Assembly (NCBI RefSeq): GCF_029852145.1
Contig: NC_079969.1
Coordinates: 17,231,798 to 17,295,797, forward strand
Direction: 5' to 3'
From: Microplitis mediator
Lineage: Eukaryota > Arthropoda > Insecta > Hymenoptera > Braconidae
Length of the DNA: 64,000 bases
The notes under the pieces are model-generated. The model saw only the letters and a program-made list of their open reading frames with translations. It did no database searches and was not told the DNA's origin. The stretch's first letter is position 1; every line of letters starts with the position of its first letter. Shown piece by piece: positions 1-11,565 of this stretch. Position numbers and translations under genes: made by a program.

Positions 1-520
1 CAATGATAAATATGAGAATATACCGTTGGTAGTAATAAAAAGAGAGTGGAATGTTACAGTTACAGAAATTTCGGTTTCTTAAATTATATACATATATTTT
101 TTTTTTTCTTTTAGTACTTATAAAAGTATTTGGAACGTTTTTTTTCTTTTATTTGTTTAGGTTTGTTTTTGATTTATGTTAATAGCGATAATTTTCAATG
201 TTTTATAGAAAATTTTAGATTTTAGTAGATATCGGTCTGTTTGTAAGCTATGCTAGGTATAGATATCTATTACTGCTGCGTCATTCGGAACCTCAACAAA
301 AGGCTTTTAAATTTTCTGTTTACTTTTCGGATTCTATTTTCACTATACTGACAAAAGTTAATAGTCATTCAGTTTGAATTACATATTTATTTCAGATGTC
401 AATGAACTGATGGTTTTTTAAATATTGTGTAATCCGGAGTGAAATTGACCAATTAATTTTTCATTAAACAATAAAATTTTTAATATTTTTTTTAATCTAA
501 AAGTAACAATAAAGTAGTAG
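1..520. other. Single-copy AT-rich DNA, no gene seen
   Basis: AT-rich with poly-T tracts. I see no convincing exon, tRNA or terminal-repeat structure. It is probably intergenic or intronic. Confidence 0.5.
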
Positions 521-633
521 TTTATCTATCTAGTGCGACCGTGTTTAAGACGCGGGGTGTGAAAATTGGTGCCCGAGCCGAAGGCAAGGGTACCAACACA
601 GGAGCGTCTTAGACTCGATTGTACTAGATAAAT
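521..633. repeat. Compact GC-richer hairpin element
   Basis: Left arm 521-553 and right arm 604-633 are imperfect inverted repeats. They run from TTTATCTA...TAGT to TAAGACGC on the left, and from GCGTCTTA to ACTAGATAAA on the right. An inner stem GGTGCCC / GGGTACC encloses the loop GAGCCGAAGGCAA. CpG content is well above the surroundings. No coding potential. Confidence 0.6.
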
Positions 634-640
634 AAATTAG

Positions 641-995
641 TTTTTGTGACAGATATTTGAAATGAACTACATTTAGTGTCTATAAATGGCAGGTTATAAA
701 CCCGCGTTTATTTATCTGCTAAGATCGTTTTGGGTATTTGTTGAAAATGGGAGAGAATTCGGTAAGTGTACGAATTAAAATGATAAATTTTGTCACACGA
801 TGGCTCGTTAAGTTACTTTGATATTTTTTGGTCGTTTGCTATCGCACATGTAACCAAAAAATATTTTTTTATCCGTTGATGACGTCACTATTAGAACGAT
901 TAGGTATCTTTTTTACTAGCTGTATCTTATCTAATATTTTTAGCTGCCGGCTATAGGCGCTAAATGTCGTACATTTCTAGTGTCTGTCACAAAAA
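641..995. mobile_element. MITE with about 60-bp terminal inverted repeats
   Basis: The start TTTTTGTGACAGA and the end TCTGTCACAAAAA are inverted. Similarity continues inward for about 60 bp with substitutions, including CATTTAGTGTCTATA against CATTTAGCGCCTATA. It is 355 bp long with no coding capacity. Target duplication is not clear because it abuts the hairpin at 521-633. Confidence 0.65.
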
Positions 996-1189
996 TATTA
1001 CTTTCAACACTAAAATTCATTTGCTCTAATAACATTTCGACTTAACTGAAAATCCATACCTTCAATCACCTTACAATTTACTTTAAGTGAAATTTTTAAT
1101 TTATTTACATAAAACAAAAATCATTATTGCATCAATAACACTAATGGCTTAAACTAATTTCTATTTTTTTTTTTCATATGAAAAAAGTT

Positions 1190-1330
1190 ATTGAGTTATA
1201 TCAAATACTACGGAGCTAGTTCAAACGACTCGGTACCTACCGTCAACTAAATAAAATGCGTCGATTTTCACATTGAACATCAAAATCGGTTGATAAGTTC
1301 AAACGATGCGTCGAAAAGTTTGAAAAATAA
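1190..1330. repeat. Degenerate fragment of the CCCGC-ended GT-bearing family
   Basis: Contains decayed forms of core phrases of the family at 18420-19235, such as AAAATGCGTCGATTTTCAC and CATCAAAATCGGTTGATA. No ends are recognisable. Confidence 0.35.
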
Positions 1331-2486
1331 CATTTTATGTTATTTTTCCCCGATAAATCAACATATAATGTACTAAAATGTATTCTTAATCATGCTCACT
1401 CTTTGTGTTTATGGTCTCTTTGGATCACTACATTATCATAACTCGTTCTTTGGTTAAAATCATATTATCCGCAAAAACATTAAAAAAAAAAACCGTTTTT
1501 AATATTGTTTTCAGATATTTTATCTATAAACGCTGTGATCTGAGTCAAAACTCATTTCAATCTTTAGCCCGAGTGTCATAGTACGGGAAATACCTTCTAG
1601 TTTAATAAACCTTTTGGTTTTTTTGATTCCATGCACTGTGAAGATCGCTATCACTGTAGCAGTGGGGGAACTTTTTTTTTGGAGCGTTGAGAGGTTGTGA
1701 ATAACTCCCTGAATTTTGCATTTTTTGGTCCAAAAATTTTATCTTGTATTCATTATATATCCACAAATATATCCTTAAAACATTAAAGCATTCCATGCAG
1801 TAGTTTTCTTCAAAAAAATTTCCAAAAATCATCTTTTTTTCAGGGTCACACTAGTAGTCCCCCTGAAAATAAAAAATATTGATATTTACCATTTGTTATA
1901 AATGTTTCATATATTTTTAGGCTCGTGAGGACAAAATTAATTCTCCTTTGAAAACTTAAAGCTGGTCTTGATAGTTAACAGCAATAATTACTGGAAATAG
2001 CTGTTAATTATACGAAAAAAAAAGGAAAAAAAAGTTATTTATAGTATCCTCTAAATATAATAGATAGCATTTGATATTTTAAAATCCCAGTTGAGCGCCG
2101 AAACTCCACAGGAAGCAAGCTAATTCCGACCACGTTACTCATGGTAAATGCTCGTGTCTGCACGACATTGAGATGACCTGCTGATAAATAGTATGTACTA
2201 TGGTCGACGGAATTATGCCCGAGAGACGGAGAAAAACGAGTGGACGGAAGTTAAGGAATAGAAAAAGGATAAGCAGGTGTTGTAGTTGGTATAATGTTCT
2301 ACACATATTATTTTGAATGCTCTTTGTTGATTAGCACGACAGGTTACTGTGTTTTTTTTTATGTGTTGTTGTCGTCCCCTTAAAATTTTAGTGTGATTTA
2401 GAAATCCGGGTTCATTTTATCTGCGATCGTGTCCACAGGGTTCGTTTTCGAAAAAACTTATGTTATTTAATTTAATTATAAAAAAA
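1331..2486. other. Unannotated AT-rich DNA
   Basis: No exon, RNA gene or repeat structure recognised. About 2090-2290 is slightly richer in G+C and CpG and looks single-copy, so it could be an untranslated exon or regulatory DNA, but nothing identifies it. Confidence 0.4.
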
Positions 2487-2736
2487 CAATAAAATGTAAT
2501 AGATTAATAAGTTACGATAGCGTTAAAATATTCTTGAATTTTCCAACAATTATTTTCAACTGAATTAAAAATGGGGTTTTTTTTATTTTTTGTTATGGGG
2601 AAGCGTGGGGCAAGAAGGCACCTCTAACCCAGTTATTACTTTTTGAGTCAACCATCAAATCAATTTATTTTTGTCCTATCAAATAAATTCGTGGACATTT
2701 TGCCGAAGCTTTAAAAAAATTGTTTATTTCTGGGGT

Positions 2737-3963
2737 CCCGAGTCAAAAAACAACTTTGAATTTAAGTCTCAAAGTTCTTAATGAGGTTTTTGGAGATCAA
2801 TTTAGAATTTGTACTCTCTTAAAATGAACCAGTGAAATTCCACTGATTCAACCAGTGAAGTTCACTGGTTTAACCAGTGACGAAAAGTTCACTGGTTGAA
2901 CCAGTGACGAAAAGTTCACTGGTTGAACCAGTGAATTTCACTGGTTGAATCAGTGAACGTCGCGCTCACTGGTTTCAACCAGTGAACTAAAAATATGTAA
3001 GCGCGCGGGTACAGCAGCATTCTGTACATGAGTATATTTAAGTGTTTTATTATGTTAATAAATAAGTAATATTTATTGATTATCTTCATGTAATATTTTA
3101 ACTAACTCTTATATAACAATGATAATTATATGCCACAATTTTTACAGAGTTTAAAAATAAATAACTTTAGAGTAATTTCAATAGCTTGGAGCTAACCTCA
3201 ACAATGAATGACGTAATTTTAAAATTAAACAATATAAAAAGCCCATTGAAAATGGAAACAAATTAAATTTTTATAAATCCTAATAAATATTATTTATTTT
3301 ATTACAAAATAATTTTTAATTAAATATAATTGTTATTAAGACTCTTTTAGTTCACTTTGATTTTAAATAAACGTTTATAATAAAATAAAATTAATCTAAC
3401 CTATTGTGTTTATATTTATGTAGTACACCGGCGTATCACTGGTTCAACCAGTGAACGCTCGGTTCACTGGTTGAACCAGTGGATTTCACTGGAGAATCAG
3501 TGGATTTCACTGGAAAATCAGTGAAATTTCACTGGTTCATTTTAAGAGATTGATATCAGTATAGAAAGTTATCCTAGTTTAGTCCTCAAAGTAGCAGTTT
3601 TGACCAATTTTGCCATTTTGAGGGCTAAACTGGAGTAACATAATCTGGATGAGAGCCTCAAAATAATAACGTGAAGTAATAATTTTATCCGCATTTAAAC
3701 CTCAAAAGTCTCATTCGACGTATTCTCTCCCCTCCCTTTTCTATTCAAAATTTTTCAAAGTCCGAAGTATAACTTTTCGTTCGTTAAGGATTTTGAGGTC
3801 TTAGTTATAATTTAAAATCGATAAATTATTCGCATTTAGACCTCAAAGTTCTCATTTTGAGGATTTTTAGTACTAAAGTAGAGTTACTTTCTAGACGCCA
3901 AATAAAACATCAAAGAAATTGTGGCTTTTGAGGACTAAACTAGAATTTGTTTTTTGACTCGGG
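2737..3963. mobile_element. CCCGAG foldback with GT target duplication
   Basis: Ends are CCCGAGTCAAAAAACAA and its inverse TTGTTTTTTGACTCGGG. They are flanked by GT at 2735-2736 and 3964-3965. Arms carry repeated phrases around CTCAAAGTTCT and GAGGACTAAACT. It interrupts the pogo-like element at a TCTGGGG motif that is continuous in sister copies, which supports insertion. It contains the CACTGG element at 2815-3549. Confidence 0.7.
2815..3549. mobile_element. CACTGG-palindrome element nested in the CCCGAG foldback
   Basis: Terminal inverted repeats TCTCTTAAAATGAACCAGTG / CACTGGTTCATTTTAAGAGA. Both arms (2825-2990 and 3425-3540) consist of the self-complementary unit TTCACTGGTTGAACCAGTGA and variants, repeated with short spacers such as CGAAAAG. 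The middle, about 3000-3420, is AT-rich with no frame. Target duplication is not resolved. Confidence 0.7.
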
Positions 3964-4265
3964 GTGTTATATAACTGCCCTCCTCCAAAAAATGATAAAA
4001 AAATTTAAGGAGAAAAGTATTTCCTTCATTTGACAACTATACTTGCTTTTATATTACTCAAAATGAATTTTTAAGGTGTAATAAATCGTTCCCTCACTCT
4101 TACTGAAACAAAATTGATTGTAATGATTTGTTCACAACTATTGCAGTACAATTGAATTTGACTTTAAAATTGCCGCCAAAATGAAGGAAAAAACACCCAG
4201 ATTTAGCAAAAATAAAATAAAGTTTGACACACAAAAAAAATTGAAGAAAAAAAATTGTTCAAACT

Positions 4266-4982
4266 GATGATCGTGACTGTCTTTATTGCAATGGACTTTA
4301 TTTGGAAGCTATTGAATCATAGATTCAATGTATGTATGTAACAGAAGTTCTGAACGTTTATTGAACGAAATTATCTAGATAATTTAAGAAAATTATCTAA
4401 GTCCAGAAATACTCAAGCTAAATTAAAATGGGTACAGAGTCGAGTCTGAACTCGTCAAATAGTCAATTTACTAAAACCACCATCAGAATCCACCTTCACA
4501 TACCTCACCTCCCAAAGAAGTATATTTAAATGGTCCGTCATACCCTCGCCAAAAATTTTGAAAAAATTTCGAAAATATCATTTGCTTACGTATAATATTT
4601 CCGCCATGTTTCGATTCGACGTAACCAACCCCTTCACCTACCCTTACACTGGTAAAATCTATATCACTACAGACTGTCCATTATACTCCCTCCGAAAATG
4701 ATGAAAAAATTCATAACATCCTTTTTCAATGTAGAATATTTCCACCCTGCTTTGATTCGGCGGAACCAACCCCTTGACCGACCCTTACGCAAGAGAAGTC
4801 TATATCACTACAGACGGTCCATTATACCCTATCCAAAAAGTCTGAAAAAATTCTTAAAATATCCTCTCTATGAAATCATGGATTCAATGTGAAAATTGTA
4901 AGAAATGGTCTCATGATTCTTGTGCAAGTGTGATGAATATTATTCCGATGAGTATAATTGTAAATACTGTAAAAATTAATCG
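4266..4982 (+). pseudogene. PHD-type zinc-finger remnant of a pogo/Tigger-like transposase
   Basis: From 4266 one frame reads DDRDCLYCNGLYLEAIES. About 550 bp of extra sequence follows, then from about 4873 KSWIQCENCKKWSHDSCA, then after a frameshift DEYYSDEYNCKYCKN and a stop. The spacing CxxC, CxxC, HxxxC, CxxC is a C4HC3 PHD-like finger. As known for the family, pogo/Tigger-like transposases of insects often end in such a finger. Broken by the insertion, by a stop directly after the first block (followed by IQC) and by a frameshift. The same finger, without the insertion, is found reversed at about 39320-39455, which shows the original continuity. No DDE catalytic region was found. Confidence 0.55.
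4525..4870. repeat. 142-bp tandem duplication inside the zinc-finger remnant
   Basis: Two and a half units with period about 142 bp. The phrase ATATCACTACAGAC followed by GTCCATTATA recurs at 4661 and 4803, and a partial unit starts near 4530. The block is flanked by two versions of ATCATRGATTCAATGT (about 4317 and 4875), so it looks like an insertion or expansion within the finger. Confidence 0.55.
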
Positions 4983-5210
4983 AATCGAAAAATTTATCAA
5001 TTACAAAAAAAAAATTATTGTTTTGAAATATCTTTAGCGGTTAAATTTGTCCCAGGCATAGAGAATAAGCCGAAAAATTAATAAATAATGATAGATTAAT
5101 ATCACACTAATAAGTTATGACAGTGTCAAAAATATGTTTGAATTATTTCAATAATTTTTTTCGACAGAATTAAAAATTTGTATTTTCTTTTCTTTTTTTG
5201 TCATAATAAA

Positions 5211-6637
5211 TGAATCATGGCATTAAATAATGATATTAATTCTAATTAATTATTATTGTATTTAGTTATTTAATTTCAAGCAATTTAATGAATTCAACAT
5301 TTCGATGCTTCGTCACGAACCACTCGTATGTTTTTGGTTCAACAGCACGTACACAGTTTGTAGGTAGATATATAGACGGTAGGATCATTAACTATAAACG
5401 TGTTTTGTCATACGTTTTTTCTCTCGTCAGTCATTTATTAAAAACGAAACGTTTTTTGTTTCCTTTTATCAAGTTAAATATGTTTTTTAATATAGTTTTT
5501 TGTCTTTTCAATGTCCAGGTAGATAAATGCAGGTAGGCGACCTTAATAATTATTATAATTCATGGAAAAATTCTCTTAGTATAGATAAGGCTGAAAAAAT
5601 TCGACAAAAAGTTGTTTTAATTAAACCATATTTTTTATGTAAGTAATAAAAAATATGTATTTTAATATAGCTCCGAGCTATTCAAATATGAATAAACGAA
5701 TAAACTTTATGCATAACTCCAGTTGTGGGAGATTTTTGGGTTCTTTTCTAAAATAAAAGATCTGGTATAAATTGAAAAACTGATATAAGTTTTAGCTTTA
5801 ATTTTTAATAAAATCTTATGTTTATTTAAATGAAAAAACTCCGAAAAAGTTTTTATTTAGAGTGTAAGTGCAAAAAAAAATTAACGTCCGAGCACATGGA
5901 AATAATAATGATATATTAATAATATCAAAATTACGATCTTTTTAAATCTTTGCTTTGCCCATATTTTGACAGACTTTTTTTATTTATTGTTTTTTTTTTA
6001 TGCATGTATACTCACACTACACACACGAAGGTCACACACACTTCTGACATCAAATTGTAATAACCGGTAAGTTATAAATTATTATCACATATTACAATAA
6101 CAATTCACTCAAACTAGAAATATATATTAATATATCATAATTATAATAACACGACAATCAACAGCAGTAAAAGAAAGGTGAAAAAAGATAGTTTATTAAG
6201 ATGCTGAATGTCGCTGTTTGTCATTAAGAGACGGACTGATGCTAGTCGCGTTTCTATAAGACAAGAAGGTATTTGATTTCTAGATATTTAAATATTTAAA
6301 AAGATCAGTTTCACTCTGGTTACATAAATATGTAATATACATTATGTAATGTATATTTATGAAAGTATGTACATAATTTATTTTATACGAATTCGCTATA
6401 CCGAAAATTTTACTGAAGTTTCAAAGAATCCATGGAAATTTCAAATTTAATGAAATTCCGTGAAAAAATTAAAACTTATTCGAAATTTAATAAGTCCATT
6501 TTGAAAATTTTATAAATTACGATGGTAATTCGGGTAAGTAAGGAAAAATATTTTTGCTAAGATTACAGTAATTTATGATAATCACTTTTAATGAATACAA
6601 TCGTTAAAATATATTAATTTGTTGGGCAAATAATATA
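5211..6637. other. Unannotated AT-rich DNA
   Basis: No exon or repeat identified with confidence. The 82-codon frame at 5288-5536 has low-complexity AT-driven composition and no recognisable domain. The block near 6015-6050 is rich in CACAC. Confidence 0.4.
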
Positions 6638-7428
6638 CCCGGGTCAAAAATGAAATAGTAATGATTACCAAATATTTGTTTTTTTTTTTTGGGACACCCT
6701 AAAGTACACATTAGTGTTTCTCATTAGTGCTGATTATTTTTTTTCTGTAAAAGTACAGCAATATTTTTTGAACAGTGTATTTATCATTTAAACTCATTTT
6801 TATAAAACTTAATCCTAAAGTAAGAACTGTAATTTACCCGAATTGAATTAATGATCTGAAATTGCTAATAAACAAATGACAAGTATCAGAGATTAAATCA
6901 AAAATGAAATTAGCTTTCAGCGGGCAAAAACATTAGTTTCTTCTCCAGAGACGAAACAAGTTTATGTCTTCCGTTTGACTAAAGGCTTCTGCAATTTATG
7001 TATACATCAATATTTGTTTGAAGCATTGGGCTGAAATTATTTTTTCGTCTGTCCGCACAGACACCGAAACATAGACGGAGAGAAAAGAATAGTAATGATT
7101 ACCATTCTACATAGTAACCAAACTCATTTTTTTGTGAAATGGTAAATAAGGCTATGTTGAATAAGATTCATTACCATTTTTCTGGTAATGATTACTATCT
7201 TACATCGATACAAATAAAATGGTAGAAATCGCTAGCTAGCATGGGAATCAGGGCTATGTAGAATGCTGCTCAGTCCCATGCTTGAATAGCTGTCATTACA
7301 GTTTAATAAATCTATATAAGACAACGAAGTTGTTACCATGTACAATGGGGAGGATTACTCTGCCCCGTGACTCTCGACGTGGAAGTAAGTCGTGAGTAAG
7401 TAAGCCAGTTTTTTTCCGTAAGGGAACT

Positions 7429-8073
7429 CCCTTACGGAAAAAAACTAATCAGCACTAATGAGAAATACTAATGCTTTAGTTTTTTCACGCACTAATGGCT
7501 TAGTGCCGTCAGTGCATTTAGTGTAATTAATGTGTTTAGTGTCATAACTTTTAATTTAACAGTAGTGTAATAGTACCGACTATTTGGATTACTAATGAAG
7601 ACTATTGAAACCGGGTCACCTGGTCACAAATTCACTAATCAGACTACTGATTACTAATAAAACGCTATTTGATACTAATCACTTCCAATAGTGATGTCGG
7701 ACTTAGTATTTGGAATACTAATGATCACAAATACAACAGTAATCACTTTCAACAATGTTGCGAGATTCATTAGCTAGAGTACTAAAGAACACTAATGGAA
7801 CGTTATTCAAAACTAACCACTTCCAATAGTGTTGCAAGTCCCATTAGTACTCCAACTAATGAACACTAATGAACACTAATTACTTCCAATAGTTTTGCAA
7901 GATTCATTAGTCGAAGTATGAACACTATTACAACACTATCTAACACTAATCACATCCAATAGTGTTGTAAAATTTACTAATCAGAGTACTCACGGTCACT
8001 AGTCATTACTAATAAAACAACAGCACTAATGAATTTTCAATAGTATTCATTAGTTTTTTTCTTTCCGTAAGGG
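7429..8073. mobile_element. CCCTTACGG element, copy 1
   Basis: Ends CCCTTACGGAAAAAAACTAA and TTAGTTTTTTTCTTTCCGTAAGGG (positions 8050-8073). The interior is a diverged tandem array of phrases like CACTTCCAATAGTGTTGCAAG and ATTCATTAGT...ACTAATGAACACTAATG. Related copies are at 13065-13648 (reversed, ends lost) and 62210-62590. No coding potential. Confidence 0.65.
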
Positions 8074-8473
8074 TTAAGTCTAAACGGTAATGCGCGTTTT
8101 CTTCCCCCGACAAAATATCTCCGAACATAATATCCCCGACAAAATATCTTTCGATATAATTTTCACAATTTTTCTGAAAAACTAGCACTCTAAATAGGCA
8201 GTTATTTTTTATTTATAAATTCCCACAATTTTCCTGAGAAACAAGCACTCCAATTAGTTGTGGATAGTACAAATAAACATTAAAATTTTTTTGGGGGACA
8301 TAATATCACGACAAAATATCTTTCGATATAATTTTCACAATTTCCCTGAAAAACAAGCACCCAAATTAGTTGTGAATACCCATGCAGGAGCCGCCAGAGT
8401 TGAACCACAGGGCCCTACTTGGCCCAGCACTGGGGAACCTAGCTTTGGCACATCTATATTGGCCCATGCTTGG

Positions 8474-8905
8474 CTCAAGATTGGGTATTCAGTCTTGGCC
8501 ATTACAATGATTACCCGGGCTTGAGCCAAGACTGGGTAACCTAGCCTTGGCCGTTCAATGGCAACCCAGGCTTGGGCCAAGACTGGGTAATCTAGCCTTG
8601 GCCATCCAATGGGGAGCCAGACTTGGGCCAAGACTGGGTAACCTAGCCTTGGCCGTTCAATGGCAACCCAGGCTTGGGCCAAGACTGGGTAATCTAGGCT
8701 TGGCCGTTACAATGATTACCCAGACTTGGGCCAAGGCTGGGTTCCCCTGTCTTGGCCATCCAATGGGGAGCCAGACTTGGGCCAAGACTGGGTAACCTAG
8801 TCTTGGCCATTCAATGACAACCCAGGCTTGGGCCAAGACTGAATGCCCCTGCCTTGGCCGTCCAATGGCAACCCAGACTTGGGCCAAGGTAGAATTACCC
8901 AAGTT
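8474..8905. repeat. 51-bp tandem array (left arm of CCCATGCAGG element)
   Basis: About eight units of 51-52 bp. Successive CTTGGGCCAAGACTGGGTA phrases start at 8520, 8571, 8622, 8673 and 8725. Because 51 is a multiple of three, several frames stay open on both strands and give repetitive peptides. These are by-products of the array, not genes. Confidence 0.8.
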
Positions 8906-8955
8906 TGGCTATACCTATGGTTTAATAAGTAGATCATATAAATGTATCAGTTCAA

Positions 8956-9032
8956 CGTTAGTAGGTTCGTCCAGTAGCTATCGTTCGGACCCAGCAATCT
9001 GAAGGACGGCAGTTCGCGCCCGGAGCCCAGCA
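8956..9032 (+). other. tRNA-like A-box/B-box module in CCCATGCAGG copy 1
   Basis: The segment has an A-box-like TAGGTTCGTCCAGTAGCTA and a B-box-like GGCAGTTCGCGCCCGG about 50 bp downstream. It is conserved in the sister element at 30248-30322 while flanking arms differ. A degraded tRNA-derived core, not an intact tRNA by eye. Confidence 0.5.
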
Positions 9033-9618
9033 GAATTTTCACCGAGTTTTTTTCACATCATTTACCTCCTTCAGATAGTTTAAACGTTAATGATCATAAA
9101 ATCTACGATGTTAATAATAATAAAATTTTTTTTTTAATTAAATTTATTCGTTTCCTCGAGGCATGGGCAAGGTCTGGCGAAAAAGTCAGGGCCAGGACTG
9201 GCAACCAAGCATGGGCCAGGTCTAGCAACCAGGTCTGGCCCAATGTTATCATTCCAGAGTCCTACCAAGGCTGGGCCAAGGCTGGCTTACAAGCTTGGGC
9301 CAAGGTTTTACATACTTGGGCCAAGCCTGCGCCAAGCCTGGGCCCGTCGTACTTTCCTATCTGGGTAGTACAAATAAAATAGAGAAATTTTGCTGATAGG
9401 ATATTTTGTCGGGGATATTATGTCCGGAAATATTTTGTCGGGGAATCTATTGTCGGGGGATGAAAACGCGCGGAATCAGTCTAAACCAAGAGGAAATTTA
9501 ATATATTTCATATCTCCGTAAAAAATATTTGAGTTTGTCTTGTGAAAAACGGCTCTAAACTTCGACATGGTAAACTATTGATTTAGATCTAAATCAAGTT
9601 TTATTTTTGACCCGGGTA

Positions 9619-11435
9619 CATGAATATTAATTCAATCATCAGTAAAGAAAAAAAATATATATAATTGTAGAATACTGTAAAAGCAAATGCATAAAAATTT
9701 TCAGATACCCGTTTTACCCTGTTTCACGGCTCACTTTAGTCTACTTGATACATTTATATTAATAAAATAGTAAACACAGTTATACAAATATATGTATACT
9801 ATTCCCAAGGAATATTTTTAAAAATTTCTTTCTTTGTTGAGGTGATGAAAACATGGAAAATTTTTTCTATATTTGATGTGTGTATATAAAAAACTTCGTT
9901 GACAACTTTTCACTTCTGTCAGGTTTCTATCAACGTATGTTAAATTCGTAACATTTTTCTGAATAGAAAATTGCCGACAATTGAGTTAAATATGAAAATT
10001 TTTAAATATTGAAATGAAAAAAAAAAAAAAAAGAAAATTCTAACGGAAGTGATGTTTTAGTTCAATTATAAGTCTTGCATAGTAGATAGAATTCGGTTTT
10101 ATGTTAGAAAATAATCCTTCAGGTATATATCGAATTTTAGTAGTTTAGATTTTTAACGTTCAGAATACGGTTTTGAAATCATAGACCGAGTGGAGACAAA
10201 ACAAGAAGTAAGTATTATATACATAGTTTATAGCCGTACATGTAAAGCGAAAGAAAATAAAATGTAGAAAAAAAAAAAAAAAATATAAAAGAAAAGGAAA
10301 AGAGATTTGAAAAGGAAATCTTAAATAGACTCGAGTGAAACCAGCTGTCGTAGATCCTAAATCTCAAAAAGTTGTCCTCTTTTTCAATCACGTGCACAAT
10401 TGTGTTGTGAAAGAGACACAATATTATTTGAAAAAGTTCTTAGTTGAATTGGAACATATTTTTGTAACAATGTCGCGGTTGCACTTTTAATATACTTTTT
10501 TTTTTTTTTTAAACTCAACAGCTTTTTTCAAGTTTATAATCTAAACAAATATACACACATATATATACACAAAATCCAAACGTTGTGTATATAATTAAAA
10601 AAACATTTTCTCAATAAATTTTTTTATTCGATTTATTGGTATCGGGAAATTCTCAGCTGCCTTTAATCCCCCTCGTAATTTCTCTCGCGTGTATGTATAA
10701 TTCTTTATTTTTTCAATTTTTTTTTTTATTATACCGTCTAGGTTTTCACTAGATTTTAGATCAACAGTCTAGAAAGATATGGGAAAGGGAAATCCCATGA
10801 CCCTCAAGATTTTTTGCGGGATGAAACCGAACGCTTTGGGTAAAAAAAATAAAGAAAGCGGAGAAAGGTTGATCCCAATTTTTTGTCACTACTGTCGAGA
10901 CGACTTCTTCGACAGGTAAAAATCCATTCAAGCCTGCATAAGGGGATGCCACTCTCTTTCTATTCTCTGTTTAGAAACATACATCGAACTATTCATATAT
11001 ACTTATACATACACATGTAAAAAATACATTTCAAAATATCTACGCCATAAAATTTATTTAGTTATTTTTTTCAAAGCGACAATACTGTTCATCAATTTTT
11101 TTTATTATTTCTATCTATAGCAACATTCTACTGTCAGAAATTTTTTTCAAAAAATAAGTTTTATTATTTGGTTGATAGCTAGCATGAAATCAAAAAATTG
11201 AATTGTTTTTATTGCAATCTGACTCGTATAACTTTCGTTTTCTAACGTTTTTATACGATAAATAATTTCCAATACTCCTCGTGATAGTGAAATTCACTTC
11301 AAGGGGATTTAATAAATGAAAAATAATTCACTCCGCGTTCGCTCCGCAAATTTTTACAGCGTGGCTATACAGAACGAACTTCAAAGAAAAACTGTATGTC
11401 ATCAACAGCTTGTGAAAAATAATTCATAGTAGCTC
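9619..11435. other. Mostly single-copy AT-rich DNA
   Basis: No repeat ends recognised. At 10797-10919 a short plus-strand frame ends at TTCGACAGGTAAAA, which resembles a splice donor, but the peptide (41 residues) has no recognisable domain, so no gene is called. Poly-A/T tracts near 10020, 10268 and 10498. Confidence 0.4.
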
Positions 11436-11508
11436 TAGGTGTGATTCGAACCTAAGCCTATATAGTCAGTACTTGCGTTCAAGAACAAAAGTATTATCCA
11501 GTTTTTTT
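11436..11508 (-). other. tRNA-like module with strong B-box
   Basis: On the minus strand GGTTCGAATCAC is a near-perfect B-box. Upstream is TTCTTGAACGCAAGTACTGAC in A-box/anticodon-arm position. A poly-T run (11500-11518) flanks it. It looks like a degraded tRNA-derived segment. Its host element, if any, is not delimited. Confidence 0.45.
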
Positions 11509-11565
11509 TTTTTTTTTTAAATAAAGTTTATTTCTTTTTAGTCAGCACATTGTTGCATAGGAATA

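Larger units (their letters stand above)
2487..5210 (+). mobile_element. Decayed pogo/Tigger-like element with flanking direct repeats
   Basis: The left end near 2597 (GGGGAAGCGTGGGGCAAGA) matches the terminus shared with the elements at 20379, 39097 and 40840. Internal text also matches those copies, for example the phrases about TTTTGTCCTAT and GTGGACATTTTGCC. The right part runs to about 5110 and holds a zinc-finger coding remnant. Outside it, 2487-2590 and 5082-5210 resemble each other in direct orientation, both containing GATTAATA...AAGTTA and GAATTAAAAAT. The element was later invaded by the foldback at 2737-3963. Confidence 0.55.
8379..9365. mobile_element. CCCATGCAGG foldback, copy 1, TA duplication with empty site nearby
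   Basis: Ends CCCATGCAGGAGCC and TTTCCTATCTGGG, flanked by TA (8377-8378 and 9366-9367). The joined flanks read AGTTGTGAATAGTACAAATAAA. A near-identical uninterrupted phrase, AGTTGTGGATAGTACAAATA, lies at about 8258-8277, so the insertion site is confirmed inside this window. Layout: long left array, tRNA-like core, short right array of TTGGGCCAAG words. A full sister copy is at 29141-30654, and a one-armed copy at 53367-53590. Confidence 0.75.
8092..9471. mobile_element. CGCGTTTTC foldback with CCCCGACAAAATAT arrays
   Basis: Ends GCGCGTTTTC (8092) and GAAAACGCGC (9471). Both arms carry CCCCGACAAAATATC or its inverse several times. It is disrupted by the CCCATGCAGG element at 8379-9365. A sister element is at 12097-12977. 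Confidence 0.6.
6638..9616. mobile_element. CCCGGGTC foldback with TA duplication, carrying nested elements
   Basis: Ends CCCGGGTCAAAAATGAAA and TTTTATTTTTGACCCGGG, flanked by TA at 6636-6637 and 9617-9618. Just inside the left end is TAGTAATGATTACC, a palindromic phrase repeated at about 7090-7205. The interior has been invaded by the CCCTTACGG element (7429-8073) and the CGCGTTTTC element (8092-9471), the latter carrying another insertion. Confidence 0.6.

Noticed and set aside
8335..8902. Several overlapping open frames with repeated A-Q-A-W-V type residues
   Set aside because: They are produced by the 51-bp array, whose unit is a multiple of three. They are open on both strands and in several frames, so they are not genes.
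10797..10919. Small plus-strand exon ending at a CAG|GTAAAA-like donor
   Set aside because: Only 41 residues with no recognisable domain or acceptor partner. Overlapping minus-strand frame is equally open.
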